From Adenanthera pavonina (taxonomy: Eukaryota; Streptophyta; Magnoliopsida; Fabales; Fabaceae): a stretch of 64,000 nt of DNA. The notes below the pieces were generated by a model. That model was not told where the DNA came from. It did not search any database and saw nothing but the letters and a program-made list of their open reading frames with translations. Below, piece after piece: positions 37,367 through 49,694 of the stretch. The position numbers and the translations under genes were made by a program. How positions within the stretch are numbered: position 1 is the stretch's first letter; each line of letters opens with the position of its first letter. The stretch lies in the NCBI GenBank assembly GCA_026686845.1, contig JAIVEN010000021.1, positions 10,930,001 to 10,994,000 of the forward strand. Direction: 5' to 3'.

Positions 37367-39169
37367 ATGGATGAGACTCATACAAGACCATCTGAGTTGG
37401 ATCGGAATAATCAACACAGGAGGAGTAGGGTAAGATAAAAAACAAGGAATAGAGTCCTTGAGGGTTTTCTCTGGTTAATAATATGCTGTGTATCATGAAT
37501 CAGTAATCTATGCTCTTGAGGTTGAATTGTTATAGGATGCACTTTAAAGAGTAAATTGCTTCTGTAAGGTACATGATAGATCTCCAGTCATGTTTCTCTC
37601 TAGTTTCATAAGTGTCTATACATAGTTTATCCTAATAGACATGGAGAGAGAAGAGAAGATGGATAAAAAGAAATAGGTGGACTTCAAAACATAGTCACAT
37701 GTCACATTTTCTCAAAGTACTCGACAGTCTAAATATAAAAAACTTGATCTAAAATTGATGAGAAATTCATGGTTTGGAATTTTATAAACTAGATGTGGGC
37801 TCCATGCTTTGCATGTAGTACAAAAAAAGTAATTGTAGGAAGAGTTGTATTGTTTATTGTTTGTAAATAGTATAGTTTCTAAGAGCTTTTGATGCATATA
37901 TTGAATATTGATTTTGAGCATCATAATAACGAATCACTTATGATTATGTTAAAATTGGGCAAATGCTACGTGTTCCTGTCCACATAGGTTGGAAAATTTA
38001 TCTTTTTTACTCCATGCATTCTCTAATAAGATCAATTGAACGCTGTTTTTGGCTTTGCTTGCTTGAATGGGGAGATTCCACATCTAATGCTATGGCTTAC
38101 ATGTTATTGTTCGCTTTACTCACATGTTCACCAGCGTGAGTGTGAAAAAGAGGTTGAGGACATGAAAAAGGATTTAGTGAACTCCAAAGCACAATTGGAA
38201 ACAAAGCATGCTGCTTATATGCAAGCACTTCGTATGGTGGAACACTACCAGAAGCTGCATTCTGAGTTGTTCAGCCTGCTGAAGAAGTCTGATTCTGAAA
38301 GAAAGAGGCACATGAATGGAGGTGATCATAGAAGAGCTGGCATTGATGAGCTTGAATCCAGGATGAATGAGATGGATGATCATCAGGTGGGAAATCCCAA
38401 GTTCAGAGTGCAGATTTCGCAATTGTTGAGTGAATTGAAGACCAGAGATAGGATGCTGCTGAGCAAAGAAGTGGAACTCCTTGCTGCTAAGGATTCAGAA
38501 CTCAAGGCACTGACCAAAATCGAAAAGATGGAAACTGCCTTCAACATTGAAAAGGAGAAGAAAGAACAGATTCTCCAACAACTGGAGGAGCTCAAGGTTA
38601 AGGAGCAAACAGATAATCACACTGACAAGGAAAGAAATATTATGGATCAAACTGTATACATTGAGGCACTGGAGACTGAATTGAATCAGTTGAAACAAGA
38701 ACTTGTGAAGGTAAAGAAGGAAGTAAATGGCTTGAATAGTAAAACCGAATCACTCACAAGTGAGGCAGCTGAAGGGAGCAACACTGAGAATGACAATGAC
38801 CAGATCACAATCCCATTGAAGGAATATGAGTCCTTAATGAGGAAGGTTAAGAAGGCAGCAACGGTGGAGGAAGATGGAAGCCAGTCAGAAGCAGCACTGT
38901 TGAAAATGGAGTTGGAAGCTGCAACAGCAAAGATTGGGAAGCTCAGGGCTCGTGCAGAACAGGCTCTTAGCAGAGCTGAGTCGGCAGAGAAAGTTAAAGC
39001 ATTTTTGGAAGATAAACTGAGGAGATATAGGGAAAAGAAGGAAAGGAGGAGGGCTGCTATGGCAGCACTTGAAGAGGAATCTACACCTAAGCAGTTTACT
39101 CCTTTCTCTTCTGAAGCAACACGTCAAATATATGAACCCTTGAGTAAGATTCTCAATTTGAAGTTCTGA
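37367..39169 (+). CDS. WEB/PMI2-like (DUF827) coiled-coil protein, 365 aa, two exons
   Basis: Exon 1 is 37367-37429 (MDETHTRPSELDRNNQHRRS plus one Arg) and exon 2 is 38135-39169. The joint AGG/GTAAG to CACCAG/CGTGAG is in phase 0 and yields HRRSRRECEKEVEDMKKD. Almost the whole protein is predicted coiled coil: heptad-like Glu/Lys/Leu stretches such as ELETELNQLKQELVKVKKEV-type repeats. Near residue 255 the motif ITIPLKEYESLMRKVKKA resembles the I.L.LEEY..L..KA..A signature of WEAK CHLOROPLAST MOVEMENT UNDER BLUE LIGHT/PMI2 relatives. The KAFLEDKLRRYREKKERRRA segment matches the family's C-terminal E.LR+WR..... block. Those relatives act in actin-dependent chloroplast movement, but the role of this short member is inferred. 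An upstream in-frame ATG at 38036 lies in the intron and is not the likely start. The 3' end is duplicated just downstream. Confidence 0.8.
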
Positions 39170-39300
39170 AAGTCTTTCGGAAATGCACTGAATCCTGCTG
39201 GTCTGTTATATTATAGTACTCCTAAAATATATGAGCCCTTGAGTAAGGTTTTGGAATTTGAAGCTCTAGAAGTATTTCTGATATGCACTAAATCCAGGAT
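39126..39300 (+). repeat. Tandem duplication of the 3' end of the WEB-like gene
   Basis: The last codons plus early 3' UTR (about 39126-39200) recur at about 39226-39300: atatatgaacccttgagtaa versus atatatgagcccttgagtaa, then gaagttctgaaagt versus gaagctctagaagt, and atgcactgaatcc versus atgcactaaatcc. The second copy falls in the 3' UTR or just beyond it. Confidence 0.8.
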
Positions 39301-39316
39301 TAGTGTGTTGGTTGGC

Positions 39317-39846
39317 CAGCCGTGCCAGACCTAGAAATTTTTTGTTATGGGGCAGATACACATATATAGTACAAAAAATATACTAGTAACATATTATTAC
39401 TAAATTATGAACATACATAATAATTATTCATATCAGTTTTCATATTTTTTAACACCTTGAATGATTTTTTTTTCATTTTCAATACTAAAAAAGTTTTTCT
39501 TTCTTTATATCAGTAATCAAACAATCATTCAACAATTAATTCATTTTCCATGCGATTTTGCATTTGATACTTTGATTGTTAATGATGTTCTTAAACAAAA
39601 TCATCAAGAAGCCTTTTTTCAAATCAAATTAGAAAGATCATAGATATTTTCAATGTATATTTATAAGGTCCTTAAGGAGATTGTTCTAATGTAGATTTTC
39701 TTTTGAGAATTCTTTTCATTATTAGAACCTAAAATTAAAATTAATGCAATCACAATTAATTTCATAATTAAGAATATATATATATCATATCAAGTTAAAA
39801 AAAAAATTGTGGGGCAGCCATAAGCCAAAACGTAGGTACACCCCTG
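39317..39846. mobile_element. hAT-like non-autonomous element
   Basis: The left end cagccgtgccagacctagaa and the right end in reverse, caggggtgtacctacgtttt, both resemble the common plant hAT terminus CAGGGGCGGACCTAG..., with a nearby inverted TGGGGCAG/ctgcccca pair. An 8-bp target duplication is not convincing (4/8). 530 bp, no transposase. Confidence 0.5.
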
Positions 39847-42800
39847 TTAATGGTCAGTATACTTTTGCAGTCTTGTTTTTGTCCTTCCAGTATGAGGATT
39901 AGTGAAACAGACCTTACTGTTGTAAATTATTAAGAATATGCCACTGGGTATTTTTTATATCATGTTGATCCGTTAGTGGTCATAATGGATGTACTTCTGT
40001 CCGAATTTTTATGGATTGATTTTTTTTTTTTGGGTCTGATATGGAGGGTTTATCAACTGACCAAAAACTGTTTTTACACGGTTCACTCAAAGCCCAATGG
40101 GCTTAAATGGCCAAAGGCCCAATGGACATGTGATAGACTGTCCATGCTGGAGACTACTTTTTGTGCTGAAATTCAACATATTTTGTCCCAAAATGAAAAA
40201 TCTTGAACTTGCTAAGCGCCTTGTCCTGTTGTCCATACAAAATCCAACTTCCTACCCTTCGTACTCAGAAAATACATCAATAGAACTATAGATTTTTATG
40301 TAGTTAAAAAACTCATCATTTGTATATTTATGACAACATTTTTTTTACAAACATTTAAAATAACATACTGATGGCAAGGAATTATCTGCACAATTTTTTT
40401 TTAAAAAAATATTAAATCGTGAGGAACAAGAATCATGTGCAATTTAGTCAGTTTGTTATATTAAGAAGGTGCTGTGCTTTGATCATAGTCACTTGAAAGC
40501 TCAAAGGGCACAGCAAACTTTCTCAGAGTGTCACCTGACTAGATTTTTAAAGTGGGTGAGGGTCATAAAGGTGGTCAAGACAGCTGAGAAAGTGGGTCAA
40601 AATTAGATTTGACCCCACTGTTGAATGCCAAAGCAACTCCATTTTTGGTGGTTTAAGACAAGTGCTAGTGCCCTCTTTGCCACTATATATGTGAGCACAA
40701 AGCATGCTTCTTTTGTTGGGGAACCTTTTTCTTTCTAATAATAATATGTGCCTTGCTTTGATGAGGAAAGACGGTGTTTTATTTACTAAAGTCTCACAAA
40801 AAGCACTTGCATATATTGGTGGTCATTGGTCCCCATTTCACAAATAAATAAAAGCAACCAGGTCGTGTTGAGAAATTTTGGGATTGAAGACAAAATTATT
40901 GAAGGGATCTAGTGAAATAGCATCACTTACCAATCTTCATATTATTATTATTGGTGATGATATTTTTTGCCTATTAAAAAAAACTATTCTTAGTCTACTA
41001 AAAAAAACTGTTAGTCTATTATAAAAAAAACTGTTATAAAATGATATTCTTGGGCATATAAAATATTGCTAAAAACAACAAACTAAACTTATTCTATTAA
41101 TATATATTAAAAATTAAATTCTCAACCATTTATTTATTAATTTGAGTTGATAATTTATAGCATAGTTTTGTATATACAACGATTGAGTGGGCAGACTTTG
41201 ATTTCTTCTGCGACAGGCCTAGGTAAATATTTTATAAATATTAATTACACGTGCGGGGGCTAGTGGTCAATTGTTAAGTTCCAATCATAGTTACCCATTT
41301 TATATATAAGTAGGATCTCATTGTTCTGGTTTTAGCATTTATAGTAATCATTTACAAACTTTAGCTTACTTCATAAGATCACATTTTTTTCAATTTATAT
41401 ATGAAATAATTAATTTAAATATTTTTAAGATCTCAAATATTTAAATAAATGTGATTAAAAAAGATACATTTGAATCCTAACTATGATACACATGTCAAAA
41501 TATGCTTATTGAGTAGAACATGAAAAATTTAATAAATTTAAAAATTTTAAGATATAAATATGAGAGATGCTTATGCGTAAATATAATTGTGTATATATAA
41601 ATAAATTAACACATGAAAAATGAACGCTAAATAAACTTGAAATATTAAACGTAAAATTTTCCAAAACAATCAATAATTTATAGAAAATGTAATTTGTTTA
41701 TTTCTTGTTGTGAATATCTTTTTATATTGTTCGTTTTTAGAAATAATTTTTGTTTAACCTTAAAACAAAATTAATTGGGATGGGCTGCACCTAAAAGTTG
41801 GGCACATAACCGTTGGCCTTCAGCTTCTTTTTTTTTTTTTTCCCGCTAATCAAATTTTGCTCCCAAGATCGCGTGCACGTGTCTGATTTGACGATTAAAC
41901 TTTTGTTTATCTCATTAAAATTAAATTAAAATACTTTGTTGGATTGTTATGAATTATGGTAGTTGTTAGTGCATTAATTTCTAACTGCACCAAAGGCAAT
42001 AAAATATTATATAATGCTGTAGTTGTTAATCATTCCTTCCATTTCCAAATTATTGCTGTTTTAAATTTTTTATTTGGTTTCAAAATTTTTGTTCTTTCAA
42101 AGAGTAATACATATGTTGATTTTTGCCTAGTACCTTTTTTTTATGAGGAGAAAAAATGGAGATAAAAGAAAATTGAGGGAGAGAAAAGTCCAGACAAAAT
42201 ATTTTTCTATATATATTTTTGGTAATAATCATATGATATTTGGTTATCATATTAAACTCCGACTAGATCAAGTTACAGTTGAACCCCATTTGGGGAGTCT
42301 TCGCAAAGGCATTTTTTTCACTTATATGATCTTAAACCCGAAATATCATGTATAAGTAACTCTAATTCATCCCACTATAACCAACTCTTGCTGGTTCTCT
42401 TCTCATATTTGAATGAATAGGAAAATACACATAGGGAAAATCTATTTATTTTCATAATAGTATCCACATCAGCAACCATTTTTATAAAGAGATTGTTTGG
42501 TTACTAATAATGAGATTGAGGTAAATGAATATAATGTAATATAATATAATAATTATTAATCACAGGTGGCCACTAGTAGTAGAGGATGGAGGCCAGCAGC
42601 AAAGGGTGGTGGCTGACCCGGGCGCCCCGGGGGGGGGGGTGTGGGGACTCAAAGGGTGGTCGTTAATAGCAGCAAGGATGGTTATTGACAGTGGTTGGTG
42701 GTAGTTTGCAGTGAAGGATGGCGATGGCATTAATATATCAATATAAAATATAAAATTCATAATTTGTGAAATATAAAATACAAAGAAATCCCAGTGGACA

Positions 42801-43740
42801 TTTTTAGAAAATGTATTATCTTTAAAAAATCTTTCTACTCTTAGAAAGAAAATTTTGTGGGGAAAATATGTTGCCCATTTGTTTTTTTCTTTTTTTGTCT
42901 CACACTTCTCTTTCTTTCATATTTTTTCTTGTTATCTAAATATGAAAAAATCTATTTTGTTTCTAATTCTGTGCTCTTTTTCTTTCCATACTTTTCTGTG
43001 CATCAAAATGTAATACGAGTATTAATGTATTTGTCGTTATGAATAACGATAAGAACAACTGAACACTTAGAGATATAGATGTCTCATCCATATATTATCA
43101 GATAATCATGGTGAATCATAGTCTATCACTTTGACTTGGGTTTTCATTTCTTTTTAATAAAATCGACATACTAAAATAAGGCATACATGCTGAAGAAGAA
43201 TAATTGTATTTGTGCAATATATCATGTAACTTCAATGACTCTCACATTTGATTGAATCTTGTCACGAGATAGATTTCTCAATCCTCTCTCCATTAATATT
43301 CTAACCATACATAAAATCTAATGGTCCAAAAAGATTAATTAAAAAAAAATTGATAAGTCATAAAAAGAACAAATGTGCACATGAAAACATAAATTTAACT
43401 ATTTGTACTAAAACATTTTATAGGAATCCAATTTTATGAGGGTGTTGCAATTACACCAAGAATTTGATTTGTTCTTAATAACCGAAAAAACAATAGAAAG
43501 AAAGAAAATAAAAACTCACCTATTAATTGGTCCAAAATAATTAACTTTATTTTATACAATAATGTAATACTTTTTAATTTGAATTTTTTGGACTATTAGA
43601 TTGTATGTATGGCTAGGAAATTGATGGAGAGAGGTTTTGATGAAGAGGATCCAAGTCCAGACTGAATTTGGTATTTTGATATGAACAATTATGAAAACAT
43701 ATTTTTATGGTAATTTTTTTAAATAAGAGTTATATTAAAA
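39847..43740. other. Intergenic DNA, no gene seen
   Basis: This stretch is nearly 4 kb. The part at 40440-40740 is more complex in sequence and ends in a TATA-like actatatatgtgagca, so it may be a promoter or conserved non-coding segment. The part at 40970-41040 has a short tandem A-rich repeat (ttagtctactaaaaaaaact). The part at 42590-42720 is an unusual G-rich patch with an 11-G run. The remaining open frames are chance. Confidence 0.4.
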
Positions 43741-43837
43741 TCTATTATATATTATAAAGTAGAGATTAAAAGTCAATATATCATGAGTTTATGTCTCCAT
43801 ATCATTATACTGAATATAAAAAAATTTGACTCACATA

Positions 43838-44190
43838 TTCTAAATAATATTTATTTTTTATATATGTTTTCATTTTAAAAAAATTTGATATGATGACAAA
43901 TATAAAAATAAAAATCAAATATATATATTAATTAAAAAATAATGATTTGATTATCTAGGTCACATAAGTCATTGTTTGGTAAAATCTATATAAATCTACA
44001 TGATCATGTTGATTATGAAAACATATTATAAATAATATTTATTTCCTTATATATATTTTTATTTTTTAAAAATTTGATATGATGATAAATATAGAAGTGA
44101 AAATCAAATATGTATGTGTGAAAAAAAATCCAATTTGATTATATAGGTCACATTAATAATCATTCAGTAAAATGTATATTATACGAGTTT
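43838..44190. repeat. Tandem repeat of about 183 bp inside the Helitron
   Basis: The two units share atttgatatgatga, aatcaaatatatatat/aatcaaatatgtatgt and taggtcacat. They are diverged but clearly homologous. Confidence 0.7.
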
Positions 44191-44636
44191 TTTTGCACAA
44201 AAGATCTCTATAGTTTTAGAGGTATATTCAAAGGTAAGATTTCATTACATTATTATTTGGAATCTTCTGGTGGCAATTTTTATATTTTTCTCATATATTT
44301 TATCTTTTTAAAATAAACTACACATAATCATTGAAATGGTTCATTCATAACAAAAGTTTAATGATAGTTCAAATATGAAAGTAACTACTTTCTCTCTTAT
44401 TCTACCATTATTTTCTCCTTTCACTTCTTCGTACAATATTTTCATTCTTTAGTTATGCTTGATTTTTGTTTTTTCATATTATAATTTTACTTATTTTTCC
44501 TATTTATGTTAATGGAAATATAAATTTGGCCTAATCTTTTAAAATACTAAAATACCTAGCCTTTATGAAGTTATTTTATATTTCGGCTTATCTATGGATA
44601 TAAAAAAAATTGTGAACTATATATTAAAATCATATA

Positions 44637-44919
44637 CTCCTTCCAATCCACAATATAAGGTATGGAAATTATTTTTTTTTTGTCTATAATATAATGTGTA
44701 GGGACTTAAATGAACAATTTTTACCTTGTTTTATTTAATTGTGTGAATTGATTACTTCTTTTTTTTCTATACTTGTAAAACTCATAGGAAATTACTTGCT
44801 TTAATCATTTTAATTTTCTTTGAATAAATAGGGGCAAATTTAAAACTTTTTATATATTTAATGATATTTTTCAACTTTCTTAAATGAGTCCCACACTTTA
44901 TAATATGGAACAGAGAGAA
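44637..44919. mobile_element. Stowaway/mariner-like MITE nested in the Helitron
   Basis: TA-flanked (44635-44636 and 44920-44921). The left end ctccttccaatccacaatat pairs with the right end in reverse, ttctctctgttccatattat. 283 bp. Confidence 0.65.
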
Positions 44920-45190
44920 TAAATACCTTGTAATTTGATATTATTTTAGTTATTTTAAGATGTTTAAATGTATGATCATGATGCAAAGTATTTTTATATT
45001 ATTATTTCAATTACATTTTGTCTTCTTTTATATTTTTAAAGATATATGCATGTTTAATCTTTTTTTTCCGGTATTAAGATCATCCTTTTCTTTTAGATTT
45101 GAATATTTGTGGAGGTGAGTTCTTCTTGGTATAACTTATTATTCATTTTTAAGTAATCTATTAGTTTGAAAGAAATTACTTAATTTAGCA

Positions 45191-45191
<1 letters not shown>

Positions 45192-45235
<44 letters not shown>
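45192..45235. repeat. (TAA)n microsatellite inside the Helitron
   Basis: About 14 uninterrupted AAT/TAA units. Confidence 0.9.
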
Positions 45236-45236
<1 letters not shown>

Positions 45237-45484
45237 TTTCTATTATCTATATATATATATGTTATACATTAGCAATTTGTTATTCTTTTATATCATATTA
45301 CAGAAATTAGCATTAGAGTGATAATAATTTTTTGTTATGATATAATCATATAATTATAAAATGAGAAAAGGGCATCCTATTCATATTCATTATATTATAT
45401 TCATTTATATAATTTGATTAAATATATCTAAAGCTTTATCTGCATCGCACGGATTTCAGATTCTAGTTATTAGGTAAATATATA

Positions 45485-45741
45485 CTCCCTTCGTCCTACA
45501 TTATAAGGTAAGATGATGATTTTTTATCCCATAATATAAGGTAACATGTAGTGATTTATTATTTTTATTTTTTATTTATTATATTATTAATATTGTAATT
45601 TATGTTATATTTCATAAAATAAGGAGGATTAATAGAGGTAAAATTGAAATTTTTATTTTTTTACATGTTTAAGAATATAATAAATATTTTTTAATATGCT
45701 TGAAACTCTTTTTTATACTTTATAATATGAGATAGAGGGAG
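45485..45741. mobile_element. Stowaway/mariner-like MITE
   Basis: TA-flanked (45483-45484 and 45742-45743). The left end ctcccttcgtcctacattat pairs with the right end in reverse, ctccctctatctcatattat. It has the best-conserved ends among the MITEs in this window and begins 18 bp after the Helitron. Confidence 0.75.
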
Positions 45742-45799
45742 TATTCTTTTTTGACATTTTTTAATGATTAAGTTAGCAATGAAAAAGCATTGAATCCTA

Positions 45800-45920
45800 C
45801 CTAGCTTAAAGTTTGGTTCGAAGATTTGAAATTAAATTTTACCCAGCTTAAAGTTTGGTTCAAAGATTTTGAAAATTGAATCTTTCCTAGCTTAAATTTT
45901 GGTTCCAAGATTTGAAACAA
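45800..45920. repeat. Minisatellite, about 44-bp unit, three copies
   Basis: The motif agcttaaagtttggttc, followed by .aagattt, recurs from about 45802, 45844 and 45889 with small changes. Confidence 0.75.
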
Positions 45921-47810
45921 AACAAAATTTGATTTCGATATGAATTTCATTTAATTTGATTTTAAAATAAAGTTGGTATGACCAAATAAGGTCTAGTCGT
46001 ACCGAAGTAAGTCTATGCTATTTTTTCCAAAAAATAATTTCATAACCTTATAATCAAATAATCATTTTGAGCTATCAACACATGGTGATAAAAGCATTCT
46101 CTCCTTAACCAAATGATTAAGAATTTAAATATTACTCTTATATATATATATATATATATTGTAAATCTAATAAGGAGAGATCTATGTTCCAGCACTTTAT
46201 ATTAGTCAATGTTTTGTATAGATCAAAATCATTCAAATTAGCTAGATGATTAAAAATTTTTTTACAAATAATCAACTGTACTTATTACAATTAAAAAAAA
46301 TGGGTGAGCAATATAGTGTGAATAAACGCCGTAGGGCTGAATATGATTAAGTTTGGCGTGAAGACAAAAGGACGAAGGTGAGGGGGGAGCCGGCACGTGC
46401 GTCGTTAGTGACCAACCATTGATGCCATTTGTTCAACGATATGCTTATCAGTTAATTATAAATTAATTAATTAAATTAAATTGTGACGAAAGTGAGAGTG
46501 ACTCTCATCAGTCATCGCCACCTATTTCGTAGAAATGCAAGTGTTCGTGTGTGTATGTGGGGACCACAGAAAAGTCAGGGATTGATTACATTTGAAGATA
46601 ATAGGTTACCCTCAAAAACTATCAAGAAGGAATCCAACCAAACATATCATTTTCCTTTGACCGCCTTTCCTTTCAACACACCCTACTTATCTTTTACACA
46701 CACACAAATATATATGTATCAAATTTGAGTATAGTTGGGTAACACAGCCTGCTCTTGGTACCTTGTTCTCTCACTCCTTTACACCTGGTTGCTTTGTTCC
46801 CAACGGTCTAATTTTAGGTTTTCTTTTTTTAAAGATTTTTTTATCTATATTATAATATATTTTATATCAACCACATATATATTAAAAGAATTATTTTTAC
46901 ATAAAATTAATATAAAAAGTATCTATATTTTTTATTTTATTCTTATTAAATATCTCATTTTATTATTATTGTAGAATTATAAATAGGAAGTATATAAAAA
47001 TAAAATAAAAAAATATCCAATATTCTATATTTTAAATAAAAAACTTATTACACAAAAGAGCATTTTCACCTTCATTAATTACTACATTCCCAATTTATTT
47101 TGGGTAACAAATCACTTGAAATGCGGTAATTATATTAGGTATTAACTAATTCAGGTGAAACCAAGTAAAACAAATATTTAATCCAGACATTACCAAATTT
47201 AATTTGTTGATTGGCTAATTTTAATTATATTCTCTTTCACACGTGTCACGTTGTTTGTTTTCAAACCTGACCTCAAATGTCACCCATATAGTACAGCCAA
47301 AACAATGTGCTGTGCGCATATAATATACTATTTTTAATTTTATATATAAGATTTTTTGTTTTATATAAGATAGTATTTATTATATATTTTAAAAAAATAT
47401 TTTTATTTAATATATCTAAAGAGAAAGAAAAAGAGATTAAATAAAAGTAGTTTTAAAAAAATATTAAAATTTTTAAAAAAATTGAAATAATTAATTAATT
47501 TTAATTCTAACTTTTAATTTATATAATTTAATTAAAAATATCTTATATTAAAAATAAGAGGGAGTGGGTGAACCAATAATAGGAACTGAAGTGTTTGACT
47601 TCGTGGTCTGAATCCATTTAGCCCAACGCACGGGGCACGGAAGCTGTTGTCATATTGTTGATTTGCATTATAGCTTTGTCTTCCTCTCACGTTTCTTTTT
47701 TTTGTCCCCCTCAAATTTTAAATTCTCCTCCCCCACATTCAAAACCATTGTCTCTTTTTTTATTATAGAGGTCAAACCTTAAAACTTGAGTACAATAGTG
47801 AACTTATGAC
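45921..47810. other. Intergenic DNA, no gene seen
   Basis: A (TA)n tract lies near 46139-46160. The G/C-richer part at 46330-46740 has a small open frame (46483-46728) without a recognisable domain. Confidence 0.4.
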
Positions 47811-48168
47811 CAGTGACGGAATTAGAATTTGGGTGTTTGGTATGATAGTTTGTCCATTCTCTCTCTTATTAATTTGGGTTTTAAAAAATTAAAATAATAT
47901 TTTTTATAAAAATTATTTAAAAATTAAATTAATTGAACTCTCATCTTACAAATTATCTCAATTTTATATTTATTAGAATTAAAAAAATTTTAAAAAAAAA
48001 TTACTTAAAAAATTTAAATTAAATATATTTAAACCTTAAGCTTAGTGGTACAAAGAAATAAAACTTAAATTTAATAGAGTTAAAATATTTATCAAAATGT
48101 TAAAATTAAGAATTATAATTTGCAATTTTTCTAAATTCACCCCTAAGTTATATATAGGTCTACCATTG
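47811..48168. mobile_element. hAT-like non-autonomous element
   Basis: The left end cagtgacggaattagaattt and the right end in reverse, caatggtagacctatatata, resemble the CAGTGGCGGACCTA-type termini. The 8-bp flanks cttatgac and catgtgat agree at 5 of 8 positions. 358 bp, no coding. Confidence 0.5.
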
Positions 48169-48525
48169 CATGTGATGCTCCGCAAGTTAGGACCTAGCCA
48201 CTAGAGCAATGCGCTATGTAGAACCATTGTCTCCTTTTCTTTGGTCTCTCCATAACTCTTTCCAAAATTTTCCACAAAAACCATCTACCCAACCAACACA
48301 GCACAGCACAACACAATCCCTATCTACTCTCTCTTACTATATATCCCTACCTTTTATTTCTTTCACTAATTTAATTCTAGAAAATTGGAATCCAACACAA
48401 TATTTACTAACTGTTACCAACTATGGAACCTCTTTTTCTTTCTTTTATAATTCATTACCACTTTTCCATCACCCAAAAATAATCCAAGATAACTCATTCT
48501 TCCCAACACTAACACAAAACATTAA

Positions 48526-49078
48526 CCCTTTGCTTGGCTAAGAAGAGAAAATAGAGAGGAGAAAAAATGAGGGAAGAGAAAATGGAGAGAAGAGAAAAGT
48601 GAGAGGGAATGATTTTCTCTCCATATGCTTGGCTGAACAGAAAAAAACAGGAAGAAAAGAAAAGTAACTAATTTTACATTAACAATAATATCCTTATTAT
48701 TTTTAGGAATATATTTACATATAATAAAACTTGTTATTCTATTATATTATTTACATAATTTCCATATCATATTAATAAATGACATTAAAACGGGAAAGTG
48801 AAAAAAAATTTTGGATAGGAGGAAGAAGAAGCATGAAATAATAGCGGGAAAGTGAAAAAAAAATTGGATAGGAGAAATTTTGGAATGAGAGTTTTTCTCT
48901 TCATTTTGGGGGAGAAAAATTGGAAAAAAAAATCATGTAGAACCTACATATTATTTTTTTCTCCTCATCACTTTTCTCTCCTGAATCTTTTTAACTAAAT
49001 AAGAGAAAATATAATTTTTTTTTCAATTTTTCTTCCTATTTTTTTTCCTTCTTCTTTTCGCCCGTGCCAAGCAAAACC
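48526..49078. mobile_element. PIF/Harbinger-like MITE
   Basis: It is flanked by TAA on both sides (48523-48525 and 49079-49081). The terminal repeats are CCCTTTGCTTGGC and, in reverse, GGTTTTGCTTGGC. The left third is purine-rich (gagaaaag-type) and the right third pyrimidine-rich, so the whole element can fold on itself. It ends about 615 bp upstream of the receptor-kinase start codon. Confidence 0.7.
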
Positions 49079-49694
49079 TAAAGGTTAAAAGCTGTGGGTT
49101 CAGTCTCTTCAAGTTTCAATTTTTTTACATTCATGTAATTATGCGGTAAGAGAATTATAAAAGAATTATATTTCATGTAATAATGTTTGCTTTGCCGCTT
49201 TGGGTCAAACTTGCTTGCGAGAGGCAATTAAGCCGAGCCGGTCAGCAACTGCGGCTCCAACCGTCTCTTTGCTTCAAAACTTCTCACAATTTCTTCCATG
49301 CTGGATCATTAAAAAAATACCCCAAAGTAGAAACGCATTACTGATTTGACATTCTTGGGCAAACAGCTTCAAGCAACATTTATTAATGACTCATTTATTA
49401 TAAATCCTTCAACATATCTACACCCAAAAGAAAAAAAAGAAAAGCAAAAGAGGGATGTGAACCACTCTATTCCATGCTTGACATTTTCTTCCCGCAAGCA
49501 TATCATTCCAGGAGACATCCCAATGGGTTCAACTTCCTCGTATCTCCGAATCCTTTGAACCTTCCTGTCTTGATCTTATGATCTTACTCTGGAAGTCATC
49601 TGTGTCTGAGTTTTGCAGATAAAGAAAAAGGAAGTAGCAGAAGAGAAGGACGACCAGGAAGAAGGAGGAAGAAAGGTCTCTTTAGACAACATAA

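Larger units (their letters stand above)
43741..45466 (+). mobile_element. Non-autonomous Helitron
   Basis: The 5' end is A/TCTATTATATATTATAAAG, the TC-start typical of plant Helitrons. The 3' end is a degenerate GC hairpin (tctgcatcgcacgga, 45439-45453) followed nine bases later by CTAG (45463-45466) and a T. The insertion is therefore between A and T with no target duplication, as Helitrons do. Inside are two copies of a unit of about 183 bp (about 43838-44020 and 44021-44190) and a nested TA-flanked MITE. There is no Rep/helicase coding. Confidence 0.75.

Noticed and set aside
38036..38134. Upstream in-frame extension of the WEB-like gene (MNAVFGFACLNGEIPHLML...)
   Set aside because: It lies before a strong acceptor (TTCACCAG), and splicing to exon 1 gives a better N-terminus, so it is intron.
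45192..45235. Regular repeats considered as a CRISPR-like array
   Set aside because: Uninterrupted trinucleotide microsatellite without spacers, in a plant genome.
46483..46728. 81-codon plus-strand open frame
   Set aside because: No homology recognised, and its tail runs into A/T-rich repeats.
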